DNA of 64,000 nucleotides from Thermothielavioides terrestris NRRL 8126. Lineage: Eukaryota; Ascomycota; Sordariomycetes; Sordariales; Chaetomiaceae. The DNA lies in NCBI RefSeq assembly GCF_000226115.1, contig NC_016457.1, positions 3,286,001-3,350,000 on the forward strand, read 5' to 3'. The notes under the pieces are model-generated. The model saw nothing but the letters and a program-made list of their open reading frames with translations. It made no database searches and had not been told where the DNA came from. Shown here piece after piece: positions 9,387 to 19,661 of this stretch. Position numbers and translations under genes: made by a program. Position 1 is the stretch's first letter. The number at the start of each line of letters is the position of its first letter.

Positions 9387-11081
9387 TCATGACTTCGACT
9401 CGTCGATCCCGTACTCGGTCTCCAGGGTCCTCCTGAGTTCCAACCCCCTCTCCAGACCGACACAGAAGAATCCCAGAACGCTGATGCCGAGTCCGACCCA
9501 CCAGATGGTGTTCAAGCTCTTGATGTACACGCTCAGAATCTCGCTCCAAATTCCCGGGTTTGTCCCGAGCAGGATCTCCTTCGCCGCGTGCGCCTGGCTC
9601 GCAAACGCGTAGGCCGCGCCGTCTTTCAGCATGTCCCTCAGGGTCGGGTCGGAAATGACGCCCAGGTTCCGGTTGAACTGGGCATTGAACACAAGAGAGG
9701 CGATCGTCACGCCCCAGATGTAGCCAAAGGTGCGGATGAAGCAGTATGCCGCCGAGGCGGCGGCGACGTCCGACTCGGGCAGGGCGGCCATGACGGCCGG
9801 CAGCAGGACCGAGAGAATCGCGCCGGTGCCCATGCTCGCGATGAGCTCGAACCAGGCCCACATGACCTTGGGGCTCTGGTCGGTCAGCAGGGTGAAGAGG
9901 CCGAAGCCGACGGCGGACAGCGCGAAGGAGGCGGCGTGCAGCGGGCGGTAGGCGCCGAAGTGGGAGAGCAGGGCGCCCGAGACGACGGCGAAGGCGAGCG
10001 TGCCGAAGGCGAACGGCAGGTAGTAGGTGCCCGAGTCGAGCACGGTGGTGGCCTGCACGGCCTGGAAGTAGACGGGCATGAAGTAGCCGATCATCTGCAC
10101 GATGGTGGACGACAGGAAGGTGAGGAAGTAGGCGGTCGCCGAAGTGCGGTTCGCGAAGAGGCGGCTCGGGATGCTCGGTGTGCTTGTGAAGTGCTGCTGC
10201 AGGTGGAAGGCGGCCCAGCCGACGGCTCCCAGCACGAGCGGGAGGACGACGTGCCAGCTGGACCAGGGATAGCTGACGCCGCCCATGAACAGGCCGAGCA
10301 GAAAGGCGGTGATGCTGGGGATGAAGATCAGGTTGCCGAGATAGTCGATCTGGCGGAACTTGTAGGAGCCCTTCTGGCCCGTCTTGACGCGCATGAAGGC
10401 GAGGATGATGCCAAGCGCCACGCCGCAGATGGGGATGTTGAGGTAGAAGATCCAGCGCCAGTCCTTCTCGGCCAACGCACCGCCCACGCCCGGCCCGATG
10501 GCGGCACCGATACCAGCCCAGGAGAGCAAGATGCCCAGGTATTTTCCACGCTCTCGGAGTGGGACCAGGTCGCAGCAGATGATGTCGAGGAGCACGTAGA
10601 GGCCGCCGGCACCGACGCCCTGGACGGTGCGGCCGGCGATGAGCATGGCGACATTGGAGGCGCCGCCGGCGACGCCGCTGCCGACGGCAAACAGCGCGGC
10701 GGATGCGATCAAGGGGAGACGGCGGCCAATGATGTCGGCGAGCTGGCCGAGCAGCGGCTGCAGCACCGACGAGGCGAGCACGAACGAGTCGGCGATCCAG
10801 ATATACTCCGTCTCGCCGCCGATCTGCCGCGTGATGGTGGGTAGCGCGGTGGTGACGATGGCGACGTCGAGGGCCGAGATGAAGGAGAGCAGGCACAGGG
10901 CGGCAATGATGCCCCAGAACCGAACGCCGTGCTTCACGGGCGAGGCGGGCAGCGTCGGCGAGGTGGTTCCCGGGGCCGGGGGAGGAGTCGGGACCGAAGC
11001 CGGTTCCTTCGGTCGGTCCTCGCCCGACTCCCCAGACTCCAGCCCGCTCGGCTCGACGCGAGCCGAGTCTTTGGCGTCCAT
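9387..11081 (-). CDS. MFS drug:H+ antiporter-type transporter (DHA2, 14-TM)
   Basis: The ATG at 11081 gives 564 residues. The frame continues upstream but with GC-rich, disordered sequence, so the internal Met is preferred. A Pro/Ser/Glu-rich cytosolic N-terminus of about 50 residues precedes the first helix (RFWGIIAALCLLSFISALD). Motif A reads GQLADIIGRRLPLI. The antiporter motif C reads GIGAAIGPGVGGALAEK and is followed by DWRWIFYLNIP, typical of the 14-helix DHA2 branch. The hydrophobic profile shows about 14 helices with a long last loop before the final helix. Such proteins sit in the plasma or vacuolar membrane and export drugs, fungal metabolites or amino acids by proton exchange. The substrate cannot be read from the sequence. 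No biosynthetic cluster flanks it. It is divergent from the GH64 gene across 1.7 kb. Confidence 0.92.
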   Translation of the reverse strand: MDAKDSARVEPSGLESGESGEDRPKEPASVPTPPPAPGTTSPTLPASPVKHGVRFWGIIAALCLLSFISALDVAIVTTALPTITRQIGGETEYIWIADSFVLASSVLQPLLGQLADIIGRRLPLIASAALFAVGSGVAGGASNVAMLIAGRTVQGVGAGGLYVLLDIICCDLVPLRERGKYLGILLSWAGIGAAIGPGVGGALAEKDWRWIFYLNIPICGVALGIILAFMRVKTGQKGSYKFRQIDYLGNLIFIPSITAFLLGLFMGGVSYPWSSWHVVLPLVLGAVGWAAFHLQQHFTSTPSIPSRLFANRTSATAYFLTFLSSTIVQMIGYFMPVYFQAVQATTVLDSGTYYLPFAFGTLAFAVVSGALLSHFGAYRPLHAASFALSAVGFGLFTLLTDQSPKVMWAWFELIASMGTGAILSVLLPAVMAALPESDVAAASAAYCFIRTFGYIWGVTIASLVFNAQFNRNLGVISDPTLRDMLKDGAAYAFASQAHAAKEILLGTNPGIWSEILSVYIKSLNTIWWVGLGISVLGFFCVGLERGLELRRTLETEYGIDESKS

Positions 11082-12792
11082 GCCTGCCAGGCGCTGCAAA
11101 GGCGCTCGATAGCCTCTAAGCAAGGTTGACGCAGATGCACCTGGCATCCACTTCCCGCAGCAGGTGCACGAAGCGGATGGGCTCTTCTCTGGAGGAGCGC
11201 TGCGCGGGGAGGGAGATGGTTGCTCTCTTGGGCGCACGACGGGGGCCAGATGTCATTCCCTTCAGCGCAAACGGCCCGGTAGAAGCGGCCCATAAATCAG
11301 GTTCCTCTCTGCTGCGGCGCAGCGAGCCGGGAGGCAGCGTTGCATGAGATGTAACCCGGCAGGGGGGAACCGCAGCCGATCCCCAGCGCGCTTCTCCCAG
11401 TGAGGTGTCTGTCGAGAAGGTTCAACTGAAGCACCGCGAAGCCGCCCCAAGGCGCTTGGTTGCAACTTGGCAGAGCTGGCCGCCGATCATTCAACTTGCG
11501 CCGTAGTTATTTATACCCAGGCACGCTGACACCTAACACCGTCCACGTTCCACGGCTCCTCCTCGTCTGGATGCTTGCGAGAACCTTGAATGGCTCCGAT
11601 CAAGCATTACCGAGTCAATGTCGCCGGTCCTTCATTCGACTTTCCTCGTGTCCGGGATCAGCACCCGTTCATTTTGTGGTACGCGAAGCAAATGCATCGT
11701 CATGTCATGATGCTGTGCCGTAGAAACACGGGCAGGAGAAGATTGGAGCACGGCTCCAAAAAGAAGTCCCCTCAATAGCCGGTGACCTTTCGATATAGAT
11801 CCCTTCACAGCCGAATGTGGTAGCCAACTACACCACACAGGGCTTGCTTTGTAGTCAACCGAGGCCCCTAATTGAATCCTATTTACGGCTACGCCACGCA
11901 ACTCTCTCTCCGTCTTTCCTCTCCCCCGCGCCCCCCTCCCCTCCTCCTTCCTCGAACAACGGCAAACCATCATCACACAGACGGCGAGTGTGTGTATCGT
12001 CTACGCCCAAGTCCGGATATGTACCTCATCCGCTATTGAACGCCGGGAGGCGGTGGAGACCGGCCAAGGAAGGGTCTTTTAGGCTTTGTCGCCAATGCAA
12101 CACTGGCAGCTAGATATATTCATAGCACATGGCTTGGTCCCTCGAGGCCTGCCTGTTTGTATTGAATCTGCAAGTGAGGAACGGCCTCGACATAGCACCA
12201 TATCATCCATACGCAACCTTTGGCCAAGAAAACAGCAATCTGGTGTTTCTAGCATTTGCGTCGAAGCGTCTTGTATTTCCTCCGGCCATAAACCCCGTCG
12301 AGATGCTCCTCACGACCAGTAGCGTACGAGGACTTTCGTCAGAGTAGCCTACTTAGGCGCTTTGGGTTGCTGTTGAAACAGTGGACGAGGAGGATGTTGT
12401 AGAATATCATGTTCCTAACAGCTGAACTTCAATAGTCAGACCGTCCCTGTTGAGGTATCGAAGTACCGGATTCTAGAGGTAAGTGGGAGGAAGGGGGCTG
12501 TTACGTCAGCTTGGAGCTTGTGCTTGGACGAAACCGCAATGAGGTGGCCCTGTTTCCGCAGATACAACAAGCAAATCAGGTTTTGCCCACGACGTCAGCG
12601 CCTCGCCGAGGGAACACGCCCATGATTCACAAATCAGTACCGTGATTCTCAGTTGTACAACGAATCAGGCAACCAGACGTCTCAAAAGTAGCCATATCAC
12701 CTCCTGCGAAGACCTCATTTTGATGAGAGTTTTTCACGCTCGCATATGATCACTACCTACCTATTCTGTACTCCGTACGGGAGCTTCTCGAG
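11082..12792. other. Divergent intergenic region between MFS and GH64 genes
   Basis: About 1.7 kb without a convincing gene. It must hold both promoters. Short open frames around 11460-11780 and 12086-12347 lack family resemblance and codon bias. Confidence 0.5.
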
Positions 12793-14082
12793 ATGCCCGC
12801 CTCGCTGACGATCCAGCTCGTCAACCAATCGACTTCAGAGAATGTTTACTCATATATCACAGGACTGGCAATTCAACATGGCATGGCGCGCGTCTTCCTG
12901 AAGGCTGACGGCACCAGCCTCTACTTCCCTGAACCACCACCGGCTGGCAGGATCCTGCAACCGCTGACAGAGGACTGTGCCATCCCGCTCGGCCCTCCTG
13001 GCAACTCCGTGACCGCGATCATTCCGCAGATGGCTGGCGGTCGCATTTGGTTCAGTGTCGAGGACAAGCTCACGTTCCTGCGCAACCCTGGCGGGCCCGG
13101 CGGCGGCGCCGCCCTCGTTGAGCCCTCCATCCTCAACCCAAGCGACCCAAACGCCGACGTCGACTTCGCCTTTTGCGAGTTCACGCTCAACAATGACCAG
13201 CTGTTCGCCAACATCAGCTACGTCGATTTCGTCCCGCGCCTGCCCATCGCCCTGACGCTGCAGACGCACGGCGGCGCCGTTCAGCACGTCAGCGGCATGC
13301 CGCCAGACGGGCTGGACAAGGTGTGCGCTGGGCTCCGAGCCCAGGCTGCAAAGGATGGTTGGCCTTGGGATAGACTCATCGTGCAGCGCCAGGGGCAGGC
13401 CAGGCCGCTTCGCGCTCTCAGCCCGACCCACGGCGATGCGGTCGGAGCCAGTTTCGCAGGGTACTTTGAGCCATTGGTGGAAGCTGCATGGAACAGATAC
13501 GCCCAGAAGCAGCAGCAGCAGCAGCAGAAACCCCATCACAGATTCCGCCTCCCCCTTCTCGACCGCGGCCCAGAGCCCGCACCACCACCCCCACAGCCCC
13601 AGACCGTGCTACGCATCAACACGCAATCCGCGCACGGCACGCTCAAGGGCATCGTCCCGGCCGCGTCGCCGAACCAGCTCGTCATCGGCGGGGAGGCGTT
13701 CGCGCGGCCGACGACGGCCGACATCCTGGGGTGCAACAGCGGGCCGTTCGCGACGGGCGGCGGCGGCGGCGCGGCGGCCGTGCGCAACGCCATCATCCCG
13801 CGGCTCGCGGCCGCCTTCCAGCGCGGGTGCGTCGCCGCCGCCGACGTGCCCGAGCACCCGTCGCACCCGGCGACGTTCTACCGCGCCGGCGGCCCCGCGA
13901 ATCACTATGCCCGTGTTGTGCACGAGTGCAACCTCGACGGGAAGGGGTATGCGTTCGCGTATGACGATGTCCAGCCTGACGGCGGGGAGGATCAGAGTGG
14001 GAAGGTGAATGCGGGGGATCCGAGGGTGTTGGTCGTCGCGGTCGGGGGTGGGGGTGCGTACGTGGGTGATCGCATGCCTTGA
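12793..14082 (+). CDS. Glycoside hydrolase family 64 beta-1,3-glucanase
   Basis: An intronless 429-residue frame from the ATG at 12793. It opens directly with the GH64 fold (NQSTSENVYSYITGLAIQ), then RIWFSVEDKLTFLRNPG, LVEPSILNPSDPNADVDF and CEFTLNNDQLFANISYVDFV. The last block holds Glu129 and Asp145, 16 residues apart, the spacing of the catalytic Glu154/Asp170 pair of the Streptomyces matensis enzyme. The second half has HVSGMPPDG, RALSPTHGD, a Gln-rich linker (residues about 237-247, then a Pro-rich stretch), TADILGCNSGPFATGG, IIPRLAAAF, NHYARVVHECNLDGKGYAF and YDDVQPDGGEDQSGKV, as in fungal members. These enzymes cut beta-1,3-glucan, in bacteria releasing pentasaccharides. No signal peptide is visible, so export, if any, would be unconventional or need an unseen upstream exon. 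Confidence 0.9.
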   Translation: MPASLTIQLVNQSTSENVYSYITGLAIQHGMARVFLKADGTSLYFPEPPPAGRILQPLTEDCAIPLGPPGNSVTAIIPQMAGGRIWFSVEDKLTFLRNPGGPGGGAALVEPSILNPSDPNADVDFAFCEFTLNNDQLFANISYVDFVPRLPIALTLQTHGGAVQHVSGMPPDGLDKVCAGLRAQAAKDGWPWDRLIVQRQGQARPLRALSPTHGDAVGASFAGYFEPLVEAAWNRYAQKQQQQQQKPHHRFRLPLLDRGPEPAPPPPQPQTVLRINTQSAHGTLKGIVPAASPNQLVIGGEAFARPTTADILGCNSGPFATGGGGGAAAVRNAIIPRLAAAFQRGCVAAADVPEHPSHPATFYRAGGPANHYARVVHECNLDGKGYAFAYDDVQPDGGEDQSGKVNAGDPRVLVVAVGGGGAYVGDRMP

Positions 14083-14854
14083 GGCTTGTTTTGATGTAAG
14101 GGGTTGGGGGAGAAGAGGGGGGGGGGGGGGGGGGTGGTAGCTGTCCGCTCTCGAGAGGTAAGGGGGCGGGCAGGAGACGCTCGAAGTCGGCAAGAATGTG
14201 CTGAGTTTAGTCAGAGCTGTGAGGATTACACGAGCACCTTCACTTCTGGGAACACATCCATGATCAAGCTCGCCGAAGTAGCCTAATCCTATTCCGAGCG
14301 TGAAAGGCAAGAATGAGCTCGACCATGAAGTAGTCGGCCCAATCTACCCCGACTTGCCGGAGCAATGGCCCGGTTCGGTTCCGCCTCGCTGACATCGGGG
14401 CTGAAGACAGCCGCTGCCGCGAGTTGTTGTCTAATCTCGCTACGCCATGTTTCGCTATGTAGTTCTTCTGGCATTAACCAAGGATTTGTCCTCACGGCCA
14501 CCGAGTTGTGAGCTACCAGTCTCTCACTGCCCGGCACTTGCGTCAACACGGTTTGTGTCCGTTTGGACACTCGAACTAAGCCTCAGAAAACGCAATTCAG
14601 TACATCCAGTGCATAAGAACATCAACCTGGAGTACTCTAGGTGTTGCCCCTCGGGCTGGAGGTTGGCAGCGCTTAACGGAGGCTAAGTGAGACCTCCTGG
14701 GAGACACCTGTCTACCTCTAGCTATGGCGGACCTCGAGACCAATCCAACGCAGATAAAAGTGCAGGGCCGAGCAAAGACAACCAGTTACTTCTCCCCGCA
14801 ACAGCACCGCAACAACCCCATTTGAGACCCCGCCCCTTCGCTTGCTGCTCCTAC
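14083..14854. other. Convergent intergenic region
   Basis: Space between the GH64 and F-box genes, holding a run of 18 G (14117-14134). No supportable gene. Confidence 0.5.
14117..14134. repeat. G18 homopolymer
   Basis: Eighteen uninterrupted G residues just 3' of the GH64 stop codon. Confidence 0.95.
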
Positions 14855-14935
14855 CTACTCGTCGTCGTTTTCATCGTCTTCATCTTCATCTTCATCTTCG
14901 TCCTCCTCGGAAGTGTCTTCTGCAAGAAGCGTCAG
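14855..14935 (-). other. In-frame acidic 26-codon extension after the F-box stop codon
   Basis: Codons from 14935 down to 14858 read LTLLAEDTSEED followed by alternating Glu/Asp and NDDE, then TAG. The frame is identical to the F-box gene. The stop context is TGA followed by C (TGA CTG), a leaky type. Confidence 0.6.
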
Positions 14936-16354
14936 TCATACCTCCCCTTCGGCACCCAACAACCGCCTGCACATACCATCCATAGGATCAGGACTAGGTT
15001 CCGGAGGCATGTCAGCCGTCATAATCGCAACCGCCCCAGCAACGGCTTTGTCCAGGGTAACGAGGTTGGTTGAGCACCTCCACTCCCTGGAATACGGGGC
15101 CGAATCTGTGGTCTTGAACGACACATTGCCCCTCCATCCATCGAAGGAGTGCGCAATGCAGCTGAGGTCCACCACGCGGAGATTCGCGCCCGGCACCCTG
15201 GGAAGCGCAGTCAAGAAGGAAGCCCAGGGGTTGACTTTGGTCGACCTGTGGCGATTTTCGCTGTCGAAGAGGCACACTCTCCGGAGATAGAGCGAGGTGA
15301 GGGTGGGCGCGAACTTGGCGACCAGCTTGATGATGGTCGCAGCGTCCGTCTCGACACCACCCAGATCGAGCCGCTCAAGATGGCGGAACGGGACGGGGCG
15401 CGCGTCGAACGAGTCCGGCGGGTTGTCGGCCTCGTTGAGTGCGAGCCAAGAGAGAAGATGCTGCGAGTCCGATCGCGTGGTGCGGGAAAAGTTCAAGCGC
15501 AGCCACGTCAGATTGGATGCGCGCGACAAGAACTTCTGGACAATGAAGGGTCGCGTGACGGCCGTACCGGTGAGCATGAGAGAGAGGTGGAGCGACCGCA
15601 GACCCTCCAGAACCGGAACGATGGATGCTTCCATGCGCGGCGGAATATAGAAGGCGGAGTCGTAAAGCCCCCACGCATAACGCCAGTCGGCACCTCTGAT
15701 GAGAACTTCCAGACTCGTTGGGCGCGCTTTTGCGACAGCTAAGGCAGCGGTGACCGCGCTAAAGAGCTGATTGATGTAAGGGTCCGGATTCGAACGCGGC
15801 TTGATGGCGACGACGGTGTTCGTGGACGCAGCCAGTGTTGTGGAGCCGTAGCTACGCCATGGAGTGCCCAGTCCGTCGCGATTGCGGCTCTGGGAGTTGA
15901 AGTCGCGGATGTCGACGGTCTCGAGGTTCTTCAGGTTGGCGAAGGCTTCAGCAAGCATGTCTCGGAGACCCCCTGTGGCCAGCAAGTTCGCGAAGTCTGC
16001 GTTGGCGAGCTCCAGCAGGGCGGCGTTCTGTTGGTCTGTCCTGCTTGTTCGTTCGCCCGGGCGGTCGGCGCCGATGATGACATGCTTGAGGACGGGGGAG
16101 AGAGTCGGATGATTCGAAATGTCGATGAGCGCCTGCAGGCTGGCGGAGCTTGCCATAAATTGCTTCTTGCGGAAGAACTCATGCGAGAAGAAATTGAAAA
16201 GACCGCGCTCCAGGGCCTTGCAGCTCAGCCGTACGTTTCCTAGGTCGGTCGTCGAGATGAAGTAAGTGATGCGAACAAGGACCTCCAGCGGGATGTGGAC
16301 GAGCCTGGAGCGGGTCTGAGGGTCCATCGCCGCTCCCATGGCCGCGGCGCTCAT
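14936..16354 (-). CDS. F-box protein; acidic tail lies in frame beyond a TGA stop
   Basis: The first ATG of the frame is at 16354 (MSAAAMGAAMDPQTRSRL), giving 472 residues. The F-box is at about residues 18-60 (HIPLEVLVRITYFISTTDL, NVRLSCKALERGLFNFFS). It implies a substrate adaptor of an SCF ubiquitin ligase. The remainder has loose leucine-rich segments (LEVLIRGADWRYAWGLYD, LTWLRLNFSRTT, LERLDLGGVETDA), typical of fungal F-box proteins with degenerate LRRs. The stop TGA (14936-14938) is followed in the same frame by 26 open codons starting LTLLAEDTSEEDED, almost purely acidic, before TAG at 14855-14857. The acidic tail looks like genuine coding sequence, so either TGA replaces a sense codon such as TGG, or read-through extends the protein. 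The target of the F-box protein is unknown. Confidence 0.85.
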   Translation of the reverse strand: MSAAAMGAAMDPQTRSRLVHIPLEVLVRITYFISTTDLGNVRLSCKALERGLFNFFSHEFFRKKQFMASSASLQALIDISNHPTLSPVLKHVIIGADRPGERTSRTDQQNAALLELANADFANLLATGGLRDMLAEAFANLKNLETVDIRDFNSQSRNRDGLGTPWRSYGSTTLAASTNTVVAIKPRSNPDPYINQLFSAVTAALAVAKARPTSLEVLIRGADWRYAWGLYDSAFYIPPRMEASIVPVLEGLRSLHLSLMLTGTAVTRPFIVQKFLSRASNLTWLRLNFSRTTRSDSQHLLSWLALNEADNPPDSFDARPVPFRHLERLDLGGVETDAATIIKLVAKFAPTLTSLYLRRVCLFDSENRHRSTKVNPWASFLTALPRVPGANLRVVDLSCIAHSFDGWRGNVSFKTTDSAPYSREWRCSTNLVTLDKAVAGAVAIMTADMPPEPSPDPMDGMCRRLLGAEGEV

Positions 16355-16934
16355 GGTTGTTGATCGCAGAGACGCCAACGCAGAAGCAGAAGGATCGAGG
16401 AATTAAACCGAGAACAGATCCAAGAGCAGCAAACAAGCACTGAATGCTGAACCATGGAAGCGCGTGGCGCGTCCTTCGCCGACTTTATGAAGGTGGCAGG
16501 CGCCTTTGTGGTCGTTGCTCAGTTGGTGCTTGGCAGCCGTTGGCTGCCTATCACCGGAGCCAATGGATTGCCCTGTGAGTTTAGGCAGGCAGGCGCTGTG
16601 GAACCGATCGATTCCCTTTCTCGCTTGGCCCCAATGTTTTCATGGAACCTTAGTTCAATTCAGGTATTCCGTACCTAAGGTAGGTAGTTTGTCAGGAATC
16701 ACTGGAGACATGGGATGAAGCAATGGTTTGGGGCACAGAAGTGCGCACCCATGATGTATTGGGATGAGATCATAACAAGAAGCGAGAAGCGAGGCGGCTA
16801 CCAACCTCGCCGCACAGGATGCACTCGACAAAGTAAGGCAGAACAGACCGAGGACACGGACCACAGTCGACAACAAAGCCTTTGGAAATTGGAGGCCTTC
16901 TAATTGCCTCGTCCAGGCGCCCAGGACGATATGG
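16355..16934. other. Intergenic region upstream of F-box and downstream of GART
   Basis: About 580 bp containing the promoter of the F-box gene (leftward) and the 3' region of the leftward GART gene. No gene seen. Confidence 0.5.
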
Positions 16935-17678
16935 TTATTGTGTCTTGCTCTTCCGAGCAACGATCTCCCTTGCCACCAGTGCTGTAGCCTCGACAATGAG
17001 CTCGTGTTCGTGAGAATGGATTCTCTCCTCGAGCTGATGCAAATCTTCGCCTTCGCGGCATTCAATCTCCCTAACCAAGATCGGCTCGCCCCGGTCGACC
17101 TTGTCAATGACATAATGGACCATGATACCTGTCCTGTTGTTCTCAAGCTTGCCTGCCTTGAAGTCGGCAAAGGCACGCTCAATGGCGTTCGCACCATCGT
17201 ATCGCCCTTCATGAATTGTTAGCAGTCAGGAGCGGGAAGGCAGACAAGAGGCGGAGGGGAACACCATACCCGGCAGGGCGGGATGCAAGTTGATGATCTT
17301 GATTCCCGCCGCATCGATGGGGTCGAGGAAGCGCTTGCCGAAGACGTACATCCACCCAGCGAGAACGATGAGGTCCGGCTTGAAGTCTCCGTTCACCACC
17401 TTCTCTGCCAACGCTGCGTCGTACTTGTCCCTTGCCTCCTGCACCTTCGCCGGGTCGTTCTCTCCCTTGGCCTGGAAGCCGTGCGAAATCAAGTTGAAAT
17501 ACTCCCACGGAATGCCGGCCTGCTCTGCCCTGGTGGTCGCATATGCCTTACCCCGGTTTACGATGAGACGGACAATCTTGGAGTCGGGAATGCGGCCGGC
17601 AGCGACGGCGTCGATGAGAGCCTGAAAATTTGAGCCATTGCCGCTGGCCATGACGACGATACGGCATGGATCCGCCAT
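16935..17678 (-). CDS. ADE8: Phosphoribosylglycinamide formyltransferase (GART), monofunctional
   Basis: Exon 1 runs 17678-17270 and exon 2 runs 17206-16935. The 63-nt intron starts GTATGG, has a GCTAAC branch site and ends AAG. Together they encode 226 residues, the usual size of a monofunctional eukaryotic GART. The enzyme transfers a formyl group from 10-formyltetrahydrofolate to GAR in step 3 of purine synthesis, in the cytosol. Visible marks are VVMASGNGSNFQAL (phosphate loop), DLIVLAGWMYVFG, and IINLHPALPG with Asn130 and His132. The motif VHYVIDKVDRGEPIL has Asp174 aligning with E. coli Asp144. The ATG at 17678 is the first in frame (an upstream TTG codon is not used). It is the clearest housekeeping gene in the window and looks intact. 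Confidence 0.95.
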
Positions 17679-18540
17679 GGTGGGCAACCGAGGGGCAGGG
17701 AGGGGCGCTTTTGAAATCGGTCGTCAGGGGTTTCGGCGGCCAAACTGTGAACAAGGTCGAGCTTCGCGACTCCCAATAGGTCGCCCCTACGGCACGCTGG
17801 TCAAACTCGGCAGCCTGCGTTTGAATGGTGTCTTGAGAACCGACCCCGACTTCGGCTCCGTCATGTTGCGCCAAATTTGCTGTTGCACAGGCAAAAATGT
17901 TTCGGGTGTGGAGAGCGTCGCGCCAGGGTTAGGGTTGACTGGGTATTGCTTCCCTTGCCCAGCCGGTGGCCGAGGAAACCACGCAAGCACAGAAATCACG
18001 GACAAGATGTGGGTAGGCCCTACAGACTTGGGTGCCAAGCCGACTCTGAAGATCTGTAAGTCTTATTCTGATTTATCTACGGCAAATACTATTCGAACGA
18101 CTCCTTGGCCGGTTATCGCACATCCTGATGCCGGACGGCCCGCCGAACTCTCGTGCTTTGACTTGTCGTGTCTGACTAGAGGTAACCATCCACTTACGCC
18201 TTCCTCCCGAGCCTCTTAGGTTTGTCATCAATTCTGGCAAAAACGGGTCAAGCAGGCTAAGCAACTTCAGATTGTCTCGTATTTGTACCGAGATCCACAA
18301 ACGCCATTGCCAGCCATCGAGGACACAGGCAATGAAGCCGATTGTGCCCGCCATGGTCCTCGAGTTCACTGTGGAGGTGATTGTAAGCCACATCATGCCT
18401 TGGGTCAATATAGAGCAGGGTACAGCGAGCTCATCCGACGACTCGACTCATCTTCGTTTAAATAACCTGTCGGAAGCCGATATTTAGGTTCGAATGGAAC
18501 ATCTTCTTCCTGTGTTGGGTGCTAGGGCCTTTAGCTTCAA

Positions 18541-19180
18541 TCAATTGTACGACTGGGCCCTTGACACGTTGAACAGCTCCCGCAGTATTGGGACCGCCTC
18601 GTTTTGGTCTCCAAAGTCGAAGAATGCTTGATAGTGCTGGGAAGAGCTAAAAAAGCCATGCGCCGGCCAGGAGAAGATTCCGCTGAAGCTCGTCAGGAAA
18701 CGCCCACAAGATGCGCCACCTCGTTCCAGGTTGAGCACGGCTCCGTGGAGAACAAGGTGCAAGAGAAGTGGTGAACGAGGCCATAGAACGTGCCCATGCG
18801 AAGACCCTCGAGTATGGTCAGGTCTGATTCCCGGAGTTCAGGGCATCGCCGACCAATCATCCTCCAGTGAGAGGAACAGATCCTTCACGAGTTCATTTCT
18901 TGACGAGGCCGTGGTTTCCGAGGCCGGTGAGCTCAAGAATGGACCCGTAAACGTGGAAGTGGCCATCCAAGTGCAGACGACGGATGATGCAACTTAGTCG
19001 ACGGACCGGCGGCTGCGTGACCAGCATACGGTGACAAACAAGCTGCAGGAGCTCGGGGAGGTTCGTGTCATGACCCTCGACATCGCCGTGGAGGTTGGCA
19101 GCACCGGAGAATCCATCCACGACCCGGATGGGTCGCAGGTGGTCAGTGTGTTGTCGAAACCGTTCTAGTTGCGAAGGGAC
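18541..19180 (-). pseudogene. Possible remnant of an unidentified gene
   Basis: Minus-strand frames around 18893-19120 and 18541-18762 read protein-like sequence (FSGAANLHGDVEGHDTNLP, VRRLSCIIRRLHLDGHFHVY; GRFLTSFSGIFSWPAHGFF). They are split between frames by stops and shifts. I do not recognise a family. It could be a decayed gene or chance open sequence. Confidence 0.2.
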
Positions 19181-19571
19181 CTGGATGGTCGATGATGGTT
19201 GAAAATTGGGGAAAATTGATCCCAGTTCTCAAAGGGAGTAGCTTCAATTAGTAATCGAGACAATTCACATGATAGCTTTGCTTCTCACTGACGTTTTCTG
19301 CCACGAGAGGAAATCTGCTGTCCAAAACACTCTGGAGCTGTTTCATAACTGCAGCGACAAGCAGCATTTGCCGCCACGGTGAGGTATGCACCACTTCACA
19401 TGACACTTGGAAAGGGAAGTTGAGGCAAACATCTAGCCGCCTGAAAGGTTTCTGTATGCCGTATATCTGGGCGGTCTAGGCGAGTCAAGAGCAACGGTGA
19501 ACGTCGGTTGTTTCTGGAGACATTAGATATACAGAAGCGATGATGCCACTTATTCCCTTTCTTTTCTCCCC

Positions 19572-19580
<9 letters not shown>

Positions 19581-19660
<80 letters not shown>
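19581..19660. repeat. CT dinucleotide repeat running into T49
   Basis: CT is repeated about 16 times from 19581 and passes into an unbroken T run at 19612-19660. A purine/G-rich stretch follows. Confidence 0.95.

Positions 19661-19661
<1 letters not shown>

Noticed and set aside
9588..10844. Long plus-strand frame antisense to the MFS gene
   Set aside because: It mirrors the GC-rich codon pattern of the transporter, whose motifs and hydrophobic helices are unambiguous; the antisense product is Gly/Glu/Asp-rich without domains.
14914..14935. A 22-nt mini-intron at the F-box 3' end (GTATGACTGACGCTTCTTGCAG)
   Set aside because: It has all three splice motifs but is far shorter than known functional fungal introns, and removing it would leave the acidic frame.
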